51,883 nucleotides of DNA from Lachnospiraceae bacterium MD308. GTDB lineage: Bacteria > Bacillota > Clostridia > Lachnospirales > Lachnospiraceae. The notes below the pieces were generated by a model, which was not told the origin of the DNA, did not search any database, and saw nothing but the letters and a program-made list of their open reading frames with translations. The position numbers were made by a program, and so were the translations under genes. Where the stretch lies: positions 6,287-58,169 of the forward strand of contig VIQU02000026.1 of the NCBI GenBank assembly GCA_010206225.2, in the 5' to 3' direction. Positions 1 through 6,669 of the stretch are shown here, one piece after another. Position 1 is the stretch's first letter. Every line of letters starts with the position of its first letter.

Positions 1-212
1 TAGTATCCGTTCCAGAGTTGCCAGTCCTGTTTGATGAATGGTTTGATGACAGGAAGTTTATCCGTGAGGAACTTTTGGTATTTAGGGCTGTGGAGTTCAT
101 CGTGAGCCCACTGCTTAAGAGGAATGTATCTGCAAATAAAAAGAATGAGCCAGCAAATTTGCTGATATTGTTCTTGAATGATTTTAAGTAAATATAGTAT
201 AATGTTATCCAT
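1..212 (-). CDS. Transposase, N-terminal part (runs off left edge)
   Basis: Minus-strand reading frame starting at ATG 212-210 and still open at base 1, so only about the first 70 residues are visible. The visible protein begins MDNIILYLL, has a hydrophobic N-terminal helix (ICWLILFICRYIPLKQ) and continues with SPKYQKFLTDKLPVI. This resembles the N-terminus of clostridial DDE transposases whose zinc ribbon and catalytic core follow; those parts lie outside the window. A weak purine-rich ribosome-binding site lies upstream on the minus strand. The gene is preceded by its own -10 element and an inverted repeat. The element family cannot be named with confidence. It need not be the same element as the one at the right edge. 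Confidence 0.6.
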   Translation of the reverse strand, partial: MDNIILYLLKIIQEQYQQICWLILFICRYIPLKQWAHDELHSPKYQKFLTDKLPVIKPFIKQDWQLWNGY

Positions 213-288
213 AAAGCAATGATTTACCTTTCGTATTTTGTTGAGTGTGGTGCTTACATTATACACGAAAATAGGGGATCATTGCTTT
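213..288 (-). promoter_or_regulatory. Transposase promoter flanked by an inverted repeat
   Basis: An 11-bp perfect inverted repeat (213-223 with 278-288) brackets a minus-strand TATAAT box at 258-263. The inner arm abuts the transposase start codon. A transcript started from this -10 box would lack the distal arm; a transcript entering from outside the element would contain both arms and could fold over the start region. The same arrangement recurs in the duplicate at 446-521, with its -10 at 491-496. No good -35 box was seen. Confidence 0.5.
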
Positions 289-289
289 T

Positions 290-445
290 TTAGTTGTAAA
301 GGAACTTTTGGTATTTAGGGCTGTGGAGTTCATCGTGAGCCCACTGCTTAAGAGGAATGTATCTGCAAATAAAAAGAATGAGCCAGCAAATTTGCTGATA
401 TTGTTCTTGAATGATTTTAAGTAAATATAGTATAATGTTATCCAT
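290..445 (-). pseudogene. Duplicated transposase start, truncated
   Basis: The second copy of the 233-bp unit repeats the transposase start codon (445-443) and about the first 48 codons. The frame then crosses the duplication junction at 300 and stops at 290 after three unrelated residues. It is a non-functional by-product of the tandem duplication. Its promoter (491-496) is intact, so it may still be transcribed into the left copy. Confidence 0.75.
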
Positions 446-578
446 AAAGCAATGATTTACCTTTCGTATTTTGTTGAGTGTGGTGCTTACATTATACACG
501 AAAATAGGGGATCATTGCTTTTTTAGTTGTAAAAAGCTAAAAATTCCCTGAAAACATGAGGTTTTTAAGAAAAATAGG

Positions 579-605
579 ATTGTAATACTTTACAATACCT
601 ATAAT
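579..605 (+). promoter_or_regulatory. Candidate operator palindrome next to the Nudix gene -10 box
   Basis: ATTGTAATACTTTACAAT (579-596) is a perfect 7-4-7 palindrome. It ends four bases before a consensus TATAAT at 600-605, about 18 bases ahead of the start codon at 623. No good -35 box at 17-bp spacing is present (TTGTAA at 580 gives a 14-bp gap), so the site may bind a repressor or an activator. The regulator is unknown. Confidence 0.45.
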
Positions 606-622
606 AGAGAAAGGGACGGATT

Positions 623-1003
623 ATGAAAACAGTAAAAGTAGTTGCGGCAATTATACGGGATGGCAACAAGATTTTCGCAACCCAGCGGGGATATGGTGAG
701 TTTAAAGATGGATGGGAGTTTCCGGGAGGGAAAGTTGAGAAAGGAGAAACGCCAAAGGAAGCTCTTGCCAGGGAAATTAAGGAAGAATTGGATGTAGAGA
801 TTATAGTAGGGGAAAGACTTGGCTGTGTTGAGTATGATTACCCTGCATTTCATCTGTCAATGGATTGTTACTGGGCTGAGATTTGTTCTGGGAATTTGGT
901 ATTAAAAGAACATGAGGCGGCCCGGTGGCTTTCATGGGAGGAATTAGACAGTGTGGACTGGCTGCCGGCAGATCTGGAAGTGGTTGAGAAGATTAAAGCG
1001 TAA
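623..1003 (+). CDS. Nudix hydrolase, MutT-like (8-oxo-dGTP diphosphatase type)
   Basis: A 126-residue protein covering a whole single-domain MutT-type Nudix fold. The Nudix box runs from about G36 to V58 (GGKVEKGET, then REIKEELDV): the catalytic REhxEE is intact, and the usual Gly near the end of the motif is Asp57, a common variant. The family hydrolyses nucleoside diphosphates linked to another moiety; MutT-like members remove 8-oxo-dGTP from the nucleotide pool. The start ATG follows an AAAGGGA ribosome-binding site. It sits alone behind a palindromic promoter, 57 bases before the zinc-finger/HTH gene. The exact substrate is inferred from overall similarity. Confidence 0.85.
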   Translation: MKTVKVVAAIIRDGNKIFATQRGYGEFKDGWEFPGGKVEKGETPKEALAREIKEELDVEIIVGERLGCVEYDYPAFHLSMDCYWAEICSGNLVLKEHEAARWLSWEELDSVDWLPADLEVVEKIKA

Positions 1004-1060
1004 ACTACTATATCTTAGTTTTCATGTGGACGATTTTGCTTAGGAAAGGAGGAGGCGGCG

Positions 1061-1483
1061 ATGAGAAAGTATTGTGAAAAATGCGGAAGAGAAGTTGAGA
1101 CGCGGATAATAACGAAGAGGGAATCATACGATGTGTGCGGAGAAACCATTGAGGTTGATGCACAGATATTGGTGTGTGTGGAGTGCAAAGAAGAGTTTTA
1201 TTCTGAGGAGTTGGATAACGCTACATTAGTCTGGGCATATAATGAATATCGTAGAAGGCACAAATTACTTTTTCCAGAGGAAATTAAGAGGATACGGGAA
1301 CAGTATGGTCTTAGCCAGAGAAGCTTTGCTAAATTGCTGAATTGGGGTGATAAGACCATATGCAGATATGAGAATGGATCAATCCAGGATAAAGCACACA
1401 ACAGCTTATTGATTTTCTTGCGTGAACCGGAGAATATGAGATCTTATCTTACGGAGAATGAAGTATCCTGTATTGAAGTATAA
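1061..1483 (+). CDS. YgiT/MqsA-type zinc-finger HTH protein (antitoxin-like)
   Basis: A 140-residue protein with two CxxC pairs near the N-terminus (CEKCG at about residues 5-8, CVEC at about 38-41) that should bind zinc. They are followed by a helix-turn-helix of the XRE type (EQYGLSQRSFAKLL, then RYENGS). This architecture is that of MqsA/YgiT antitoxins, which repress their own operon and neutralise a partner toxin. No toxin gene flanks it: the Nudix gene is upstream, and downstream is only a 33-codon open stretch in the same frame and then a terminator. It may be an orphan regulator or the remnant of a toxin-antitoxin pair. Start ATG has AAAGGAGGAGG upstream. Confidence 0.75.
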   Translation: MRKYCEKCGREVETRIITKRESYDVCGETIEVDAQILVCVECKEEFYSEELDNATLVWAYNEYRRRHKLLFPEEIKRIREQYGLSQRSFAKLLNWGDKTICRYENGSIQDKAHNSLLIFLREPENMRSYLTENEVSCIEV

Positions 1484-1582
1484 TACGATAATGGTTATGA
1501 AAAGGATCATGTAATTCCTGAAGAAGAAAAGAAGGGGGAGATTATTTCTTATGTATATGCAAAGGATATTGAATTGAATTAA
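1484..1582 (+). pseudogene. 33-codon in-frame tail after the antitoxin-like gene
   Basis: Immediately after the TAA at 1481-1483 the same frame stays open for 32 codons, to TAA at 1580-1582. It encodes an acidic stretch ending ISYVYAKDIELN. It has no start codon or ribosome-binding site of its own. It could be a former C-terminus lost to a nonsense change, or the tail of a deleted partner gene. The function is unknown and the reading may be chance. Confidence 0.25.
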
Positions 1583-1601
1583 AACAGATGGTTCAGTTGC
1601 G

Positions 1602-1640
1602 GCGGCTTTCGGTGGTGTGATTCGGAAGCCGCTGTTTTAT
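1602..1640 (+). terminator. Rho-independent terminator
   Basis: Nine-pair stem (1602-1610 with 1624-1632, one G-T pair) with a 13-base loop, followed by TGTTTTATTTATTT. It separates the antitoxin-like gene from the copper operon. Confidence 0.7.
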
Positions 1641-1676
1641 TTATTTGCTGTTCAATCTAATTTTTATAAAAAATGC

Positions 1677-1705
1677 TTGTAATATACCTAACAGGGGTAT
1701 ATAAT
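1677..1705 (+). promoter_or_regulatory. csoR-copA promoter with overlapping CsoR-type operator
   Basis: -35 TTGTAA at 1677-1682, 17-bp spacer, -10 TATAAT at 1700-1705. An inverted repeat (ATATACC at 1682-1688, GGTATAT at 1696-1702) fills the spacer and overlaps the -10. The ACC...GGGGT core resembles CsoR operators. A repressor bound here would block RNA polymerase, giving copper-inducible expression of the two genes downstream. Confidence 0.7.
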
Positions 1706-1752
1706 ATATTTGATACTTGGGAATGGTATTAATATCAGGGAGGATGAATAGC

Positions 1753-2076
1753 ATGGATGAATTGAATAGAACTGAAGAAATAACAGAATGCGGCTGCGGC
1801 AAGACAAAGGAGCGTACGGAAAAGGAATACCGCGACTTAATCAATCGTCTGAGCCGAATCGAGGGACAGGTCAGAGGCGTGAAGCGTATGGTTGAGGAGG
1901 ATGTCTACTGTACGGATATTCTGATACAGGTTTCCGCGGTCAATGCGGCTCTTAACAGTTTCAATAAAGTGTTGCTTGCGAATCATATCCGTACCTGTGT
2001 GGCGGAGGATATCCGGCAGGGAAAGGAAGAGACGATTGACGAGCTTGTGGCAACTTTGCAGAAGCTTATGAAATAA
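1753..2076 (+). CDS. csoR: CsoR/RcnR-family metal-sensing repressor
   Basis: A 107-residue all-helical DUF156 protein. It has the family opening RLSRIEGQVRGVKRMVEED and the CsoR metal-ligand pattern Cys (VYCTD), then His (NHIRTC), then Cys four residues later; this C-H-C set binds Cu(I) in CsoR. The start at 1753 is preferred because the GGGAGG at 1738-1743 is nine bases away; it would touch the in-frame ATG at 1744. The N-terminus carries an extra CGCGK stretch. It lies 18 bases before copA, and a matching operator overlaps the promoter, so it should repress the copper exporter and release when copper rises. A sensor for another soft metal is less likely. Confidence 0.85.
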   Translation: MDELNRTEEITECGCGKTKERTEKEYRDLINRLSRIEGQVRGVKRMVEEDVYCTDILIQVSAVNAALNSFNKVLLANHIRTCVAEDIRQGKEETIDELVATLQKLMK

Positions 2077-2094
2077 TTTAAGGGGGCATAACAG

Positions 2095-4755
2095 ATGGAA
2101 CAGTATACGGTAACAGGTATGAGTTGCGCCGCCTGCAGCGCCAGAGTAGAAAAGGCGGTATCAAAAGTGCCCGGCGTGACATCTTGTTCGGTAAGCCTTC
2201 TGACCAATTCTATGGGAGTAGAGGGAAGCGCCGGTGCGGATGAGATTATTGCTGCCGTCACGGATGCCGGATACGGAGCGTCGAAGAAGGGCAGTCAGGA
2301 ACATGCAGCCGGCAAAGGAAAGAGCATGGACGAAGCGGAGGGATTATTGAAGGATCATGAGACGCCGAAGATGAAAAAGAGACTGATCGCCTCTCTTTGC
2401 TTTCTGATTCCAATGATGTATGTTTCTATGGGGCATATGATGTGGAACTGGCCGCTGCCAGAGATTCTGGCGAAAAATCATGTAGCTATGGGGCTGGTGC
2501 AGCTTCTTTTTACGACAGCAGTTATGATTATTAATCAGAAGTTTTTTGTCAGCGGTTTTAGAAGTATGCTGCATAGAGCGCCCAACATGGATGCGCTTGT
2601 GGCTCTCGGTGCGGGAGCTTCCTATGTGTACAGTACTTACGCTTTGTTTGCCATGACAGACGCCCAGATGCGGATGGACATGGAAGGTGTTATGGCGTAT
2701 ATGCACGAATTTTATTTTGAATCTGCGGCGATGATCCTGACTCTTATTACCGTAGGAAAGATGTTGGAAGCGAGATCTAAAGGAAGGACAACGGACGCCT
2801 TAAAGAGCCTTATGAAGCTTGCCCCTAAGACGGCAGTGCTTTTAAAAGACGGTGCGGAAAAAGAAGTTCCCATTGAGCAGGTGCGGATCGGAGATATATT
2901 TGTCGTGCGTCCCGGTGAAAATATACCGGTTGACGGAATTGTTCTGGAAGGAAACAGTGCCGTAAATGAGGCGGCGCTTACAGGAGAGAGCATTCCGGTT
3001 GACAAGGAAGAGGGAGCAAAGGTGTCGGCGGCAACTCTGAACCAGTCCGGATTTTTAAAGTGTGAGGCAGTGAGGATCGGCGAGGACACTACCTTGTCCC
3101 AGATTATCCAGATGGTCAGTGATGCGGCGGCTACGAAAGCGCCGATTGCAAAGGTGGCGGACAGGGTGTCAGGCGTATTTGTTCCGGTAGTGATCGGAAT
3201 TGCAGTTGTAACCATTGCAGTGTGGCTTCTTGCGGGACAAAGTATCGGCTTTGCGCTGGCAAGGGGAATCTCGGTGCTGGTGATCAGTTGTCCGTGTGCG
3301 CTGGGGCTTGCGACTCCGGTGGCGATCATGGTTGGAAATGGAATGGGCGCAAAGAACGGCATTATGTTCAAGACCGCCGTATCTCTGGAGGAGACGGGAA
3401 AGGTGCAGATTGTAGCGCTTGATAAGACCGGGACGATTACGAGCGGAGAACCGAAAGTGACGGACATGTGTCCAATATCCGGCGTGACGGAGCAGGAACT
3501 TCTCTCCTATGCGTATGTGTTGGAAAAAAGAAGTGAACATCCGCTGGCAAGAGCAGTCCTCACGTTGGGAGAATCCCGTCTTCCTGAGCTTGAAAAAGTC
3601 TTGCTGACAGAAAAAAGATATGCAGATATGGAAGTGGCAGATTTCTGTGCGGTTGCAGGCAACGGTCTGACTGCGAATCTCGGTGGGGATACGTTAAGCG
3701 GCGGAAATCAGAAGTTCATTTCCGGGCATGTTAAGATTCCGAAGGATGTAAAGGAGAAGGCAGCAGAGCTCGCCGGACAGGGAAAGACACCATTGTTTTT
3801 CAGTAAAAATGATAAGCTTTTAGGAATCATCGCGGTAGCGGACGTAATCAAAGAGGACAGTCCGGGGGCAGTGAAAGAGCTTCAGAACATGGGAATCCAT
3901 GTAGTCATGCTGACAGGTGATAATGAACGGACGGCCAAAGCGATCGGAGCGCAGGCAGGGGTTGACGAGGTAATTGCCGGAGTTCTTCCCGACGGAAAGG
4001 AAAGTGTGATCCGTGCGCTTAAAGAGCACGGCAAAGTAGCGATGGTTGGAGACGGAATCAATGACGCGCCGGCTCTTACTAGAGCAGATATGGGAATCGC
4101 TATCGGTGCGGGAACGGATATTGCCATCGATGCGGCGGACGTAGTGCTTATGAAAAGCCGCCTGAGTGATGTCCCGGCAGCTATCCGCATGAGCCGGGCA
4201 ACCCTTAGAAATATCCATGAAAATCTTTTCTGGGCATTTTTCTATAATGTTATCGGCATACCGCTGGCAGCGGGAGTATGGTATCCGTTATTTGGACTAA
4301 AATTAAATCCAATGTTCGGCGCGGCGGCAATGAGCCTGTCCAGCTTCTGCGTCGTGACAAACGCACTGCGTCTTAACTGGTTTCGGATGCACGACGCCAG
4401 CAGAGATAAAAAAGTAAAGAACAAAGCGGCAATCGGCATATCGGTATTTGAAATGGATGAAAAAGACACCGATAGCAGTAAGGAGGATGCTGCGAAGCAA
4501 GAGAAGAGTAACCCAAATAATCAAATAGTTAAGGAGGAAGTAACAATGAAAAAAACAATGAAAATCGAAGGAATGATGTGCGGACACTGCGAGGCAAGAG
4601 TGAAAAAAGTTCTTGAGGCTTTGCCAGAGGTAGACGAGGCAGTCGTAAGCCACGAGGCAGGAACGGCGGTTGTAACCTTGAATGCAGAAATTTCCGATGA
4701 CGTATTAAAAAAGGCTGTGGAAGATCAGGATTATCCGGTGCTTGGGATTGACTAG
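2095..4755 (+). CDS. copA: Copper-exporting P1B-type ATPase with fused C-terminal CopZ-like domain
   Basis: An 886-residue membrane pump that exports Cu(I) using ATP. In order: N-terminal heavy-metal-binding domain with GMSCAAC (C11, C14); membrane segments; actuator TGES; the ion-binding CPC motif at C399-P400-C401; phosphorylation site DKTGT at D443; the SEHPLA motif; and the GDGINDAPAL hinge. It is longer than a usual CopA because a second heavy-metal-binding domain (residues 818-886, MMCGHC, C829/C832) follows a polar linker after the last membrane helices. That domain begins with a Met preceded by a perfect AAGGAGG, so it can probably also be made alone. Cotranscribed with csoR. Confidence 0.95.
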   Translation: MEQYTVTGMSCAACSARVEKAVSKVPGVTSCSVSLLTNSMGVEGSAGADEIIAAVTDAGYGASKKGSQEHAAGKGKSMDEAEGLLKDHETPKMKKRLIASLCFLIPMMYVSMGHMMWNWPLPEILAKNHVAMGLVQLLFTTAVMIINQKFFVSGFRSMLHRAPNMDALVALGAGASYVYSTYALFAMTDAQMRMDMEGVMAYMHEFYFESAAMILTLITVGKMLEARSKGRTTDALKSLMKLAPKTAVLLKDGAEKEVPIEQVRIGDIFVVRPGENIPVDGIVLEGNSAVNEAALTGESIPVDKEEGAKVSAATLNQSGFLKCEAVRIGEDTTLSQIIQMVSDAAATKAPIAKVADRVSGVFVPVVIGIAVVTIAVWLLAGQSIGFALARGISVLVISCPCALGLATPVAIMVGNGMGAKNGIMFKTAVSLEETGKVQIVALDKTGTITSGEPKVTDMCPISGVTEQELLSYAYVLEKRSEHPLARAVLTLGESRLPELEKVLLTEKRYADMEVADFCAVAGNGLTANLGGDTLSGGNQKFISGHVKIPKDVKEKAAELAGQGKTPLFFSKNDKLLGIIAVADVIKEDSPGAVKELQNMGIHVVMLTGDNERTAKAIGAQAGVDEVIAGVLPDGKESVIRALKEHGKVAMVGDGINDAPALTRADMGIAIGAGTDIAIDAADVVLMKSRLSDVPAAIRMSRATLRNIHENLFWAFFYNVIGIPLAAGVWYPLFGLKLNPMFGAAAMSLSSFCVVTNALRLNWFRMHDASRDKKVKNKAAIGISVFEMDEKDTDSSKEDAAKQEKSNPNNQIVKEEVTMKKTMKIEGMMCGHCEARVKKVLEALPEVDEAVVSHEAGTAVVTLNAEISDDVLKKAVEDQDYPVLGID
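4531..4755 (+). CDS. Internal start: CopZ-like copper chaperone within copA
   Basis: Inside copA and in the same frame, AAGGAGG at 4531-4537 is followed after eight bases by ATG 4546. From there the frame encodes a complete 69-residue HMA domain (MKKTMKIEGMMCGHC...) ending at the copA stop. Free-standing CopZ proteins have this length and carry copper to the ATPase. The signal is as strong as any gene start in the window, so independent translation is plausible. This would parallel the separate CopZ made from E. coli copA by frameshifting. Internal initiation is inferred. Confidence 0.6.
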   Translation, partial: KEEVTMKKTMKIEGMMCGHCEARVKKVLEALPEVDEAVVSHEAGTAVVTLNAEISDDVLKKAVEDQDYPVLGID

Positions 4756-4782
4756 GATACAGCGCTGTTATCTAATTTATTC

Positions 4783-4856
4783 TTGATAAAAATTTATAAC
4801 GATGATAATATAAATATAGATAAGAATTTGGAATAATCAGGAGGATTATAATGTAG
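4783..4856 (+). promoter_or_regulatory. GntR-gene promoter and ATG-TAG start-stop element
   Basis: TTGATA (4783-4788) and TAATAT (4806-4811) at 17-bp spacing form a likely promoter. The best-placed ATG for the AGGAGG at 4839-4844 is ATG 4851, but it is followed at once by TAG (4854-4856). The true start, ATG 4858, lies two bases after that stop. Such a minimal start-stop could lower or tune translation. Confidence 0.4.
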
Positions 4857-4857
4857 T

Positions 4858-5517
4858 ATGTATGTACATCGTTCACTGCAGGAACAAGCCTATCTTCACT
4901 TAAAGAAATTAATTATAGAGTGTAAGTTAGAGCCGGATGTTATTTATTCTGAAACCAAGATGTGTAGCGAGCTGGGGGTATCACGGACACCGTTTAAAGT
5001 TGCGCTTGCGCGTTTGAGTCAGGATAAGTATATTGACATCATACCGGGCAGGGGGTTTTGCCTGCACCGGATGTCGTATGAGGATGTACATAGTACATAT
5101 AAAGTGAGAGTGGCTATTGAAAGTTTCTGTGCGATCAATTTGGCGAGCAATGCCGATCAATTGGAAAATCAGAAGTACATAGAGAAAATGAACGGGATTT
5201 TAGCATCTATGGAACAGGCGCTAAATCATAATCGGAATATTGAAGTGTTTTCAGAATTTGATCTTGAATTCCATAAATGTCTTGTTAATTCGGCGAAAAA
5301 TGATGAATTTGACGAGTTGTTTGAAGCCTATCAGTATCGGATATCTTCTTTGACTGCCAAAAATCTGATTGTATCCGGCCGATTGATAGAGGCATGTGAT
5401 GAGCATAGAGAGATCTTAGATGCTATTTCGAGAAAAGAGGATCCCAATTGCCTGTATGGTCTGATACAGACACATTTGGAACAGTTGAGGGATATGGTTT
5501 GGTCCTATATGTCTTAA
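4858..5517 (+). CDS. GntR-family regulator with FCD ligand-binding domain
   Basis: 219 residues. The N-terminal winged helix-turn-helix shows the GntR signature (SETKMCSELGVSRTPFKVAL, residues about 31-50, then PGRGF). The all-helical C-terminal part matches the FCD domain, including EFHKCLV and a late DEHREI histidine pattern that often binds a metal and an organic acid. FCD regulators usually control use of sugar acids or amino and hydroxy acids. The adjacent hydroxyacid dehydrogenase/lyase/antiporter operon is a plausible target, although a LysR gene lies between. It ends at a shared bidirectional terminator. Confidence 0.85.
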   Translation: MYVHRSLQEQAYLHLKKLIIECKLEPDVIYSETKMCSELGVSRTPFKVALARLSQDKYIDIIPGRGFCLHRMSYEDVHSTYKVRVAIESFCAINLASNADQLENQKYIEKMNGILASMEQALNHNRNIEVFSEFDLEFHKCLVNSAKNDEFDELFEAYQYRISSLTAKNLIVSGRLIEACDEHREILDAISRKEDPNCLYGLIQTHLEQLRDMVWSYMS

Positions 5518-5552
5518 TGTTCTATTTAGTAAAAATTAAAAATTGAAGTTTT

Positions 5553-5593
5553 AAAATCCCTGCTTGTCTGGTCAGACAAACAGGGATTTTTTA
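5553..5593. terminator. Bidirectional terminator between GntR and LysR genes
   Basis: Long near-perfect hairpin: AAATCCCTG and TTGTCT pair with AGACAA and CAGGGATTT with one mismatch and a tight loop, flanked by A and T tracts. It serves the convergent genes on both sides. Confidence 0.85.
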
Positions 5594-5626
5594 TATGTGT
5601 AAATTCTTTCAATAGTGTCATGAATT

Positions 5627-6493
5627 TTATTTAATAATCTGACGAATCTCGCTGATCATTCTCATTCCGGCAAGAGACAGGCGGCGTTTTTTTGGAGTGA
5701 CCAGACCAATAGAGCGATGCAGATTGTTCTCAAGAGGAAACACGCTGTATCGTCCGATATAGCCTTTTATAAATGATTCGGGCAGGATACTGCATCCCAT
5801 GCCAGCCTCGACCATTGCAATGGCAGAAGTTTCTAATGCTATGTTGTGTTTTGGACTGCATACTAATCCATTTTCAGAAAAAAAGGTAGCGATGCATTTG
5901 TCATATCCTCTTTTTGACTGGATTAACACCTGATCTCTTAACTCATTAATAGTAACATACGACTGATTTTCCGGGACGAAATTTTCAGGAGTGATGCACA
6001 AGAGCTTGTCATGCATAAGTGTGATCACAGAAAGCTGCCCGGAAGACGGGAGGGAGACAAAGCCAAGCTCTAATTCCCCGTTTATGACCATACTTTCAAT
6101 CGAATAGCAGTCATCCTGATGTACGCATACTTCTAATTGGGGATATTTACGTGTGAATAAGGAAAGGATATCTGGAAGATAGATCCTACAAATACTGTCT
6201 ACGACACCCATATGTACCACGCCTTTCTGCAGACCGTGAATCTGGGAGATCTCCTCTTGCAGCCGGGTTTCTTCTGCTAATACTGCATGAAAATACTGCA
6301 GTAACAGTTGTCCATTATCGGTCAGGGTTACGCCTTGGCGGTTACGATTCAGAAGCGTGAAGCCGATACTCTTTTCCAGACTGGAAATAGCGTGGCTGGC
6401 GGCAGACGGCGTCATGTTTAACAATTCTGCTGCATGTGTCAGATTGCGTGTTTCTGCAATCGTGCAGAATAATTGGTAGGTTGAAAGAGACAT
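5627..6493 (-). CDS. LysR-family transcriptional regulator
   Basis: 288 residues, the normal LysR length. The N-terminal helix-turn-helix (NLTHAAELLNMTPSAASHAI, residues about 17-36) is textbook LysR, followed by a linker helix and a periplasmic-binding-like effector domain. It is transcribed divergently from the NhaC-dehydrogenase-lyase operon across 176 bases, the usual layout for a LysR protein that activates its neighbour. Ribosome-binding site AAAGGAG precedes the ATG on the minus strand. The inducer is unknown; by context it may be a hydroxy or keto acid. Confidence 0.88.
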   Translation of the reverse strand: MSLSTYQLFCTIAETRNLTHAAELLNMTPSAASHAISSLEKSIGFTLLNRNRQGVTLTDNGQLLLQYFHAVLAEETRLQEEISQIHGLQKGVVHMGVVDSICRIYLPDILSLFTRKYPQLEVCVHQDDCYSIESMVINGELELGFVSLPSSGQLSVITLMHDKLLCITPENFVPENQSYVTINELRDQVLIQSKRGYDKCIATFFSENGLVCSPKHNIALETSAIAMVEAGMGCSILPESFIKGYIGRYSVFPLENNLHRSIGLVTPKKRRLSLAGMRMISEIRQIIK

Positions 6494-6560
6494 AACATAC
6501 TCCTTTCCGATGATTTATTTGTATTGAAAATTATTCAACTAAATATAGAATATTATGAAA

Positions 6561-6575
6561 TTTACAAAATGTAAA
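6561..6575. promoter_or_regulatory. Candidate LysR binding palindrome
   Basis: TTTACAAAATGTAAA is a perfect 5-5-5 palindrome containing the T-N11-A pattern typical of LysR sites. It is centred about 75 bases from the LysR start and 100 from the NhaC start, in the divergent gap 6494-6669. A wider AATATT repeat flanks it. Confidence 0.5.
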
Positions 6576-6669
6576 GACAATATTATGATTAATTTAAATA
6601 TTCGTAGTATCGCTGCAGCACATTACTAACGATATAAACAAAAAGCAAAATGGAAGGAGGATAAACCTT

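Larger units (their letters stand above)
67..532. repeat. Exact 233-bp tandem duplication (67-299 and 300-532)
   Basis: Bases 67-299 are repeated base for base at 300-532, directly abutting, with one or two further matching bases at the junction. Each unit holds the transposase start region, its promoter and an inverted repeat. The left copy continues into the longer transposase frame; the right copy is cut off at the junction. Complete identity means either a very recent duplication or an assembly artefact at a repetitive contig end. Confidence 0.95.

Noticed and set aside
599-853. 84-codon frame opposite the Nudix gene
   Set aside because: It is antisense to a clear Nudix coding region and has no independent support.
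2712-3467. 251-codon frame antisense to copA
   Set aside because: The length reflects codon bias of the opposite strand; the Ser/Thr/Pro-rich sequence is typical of a shadow of copA.
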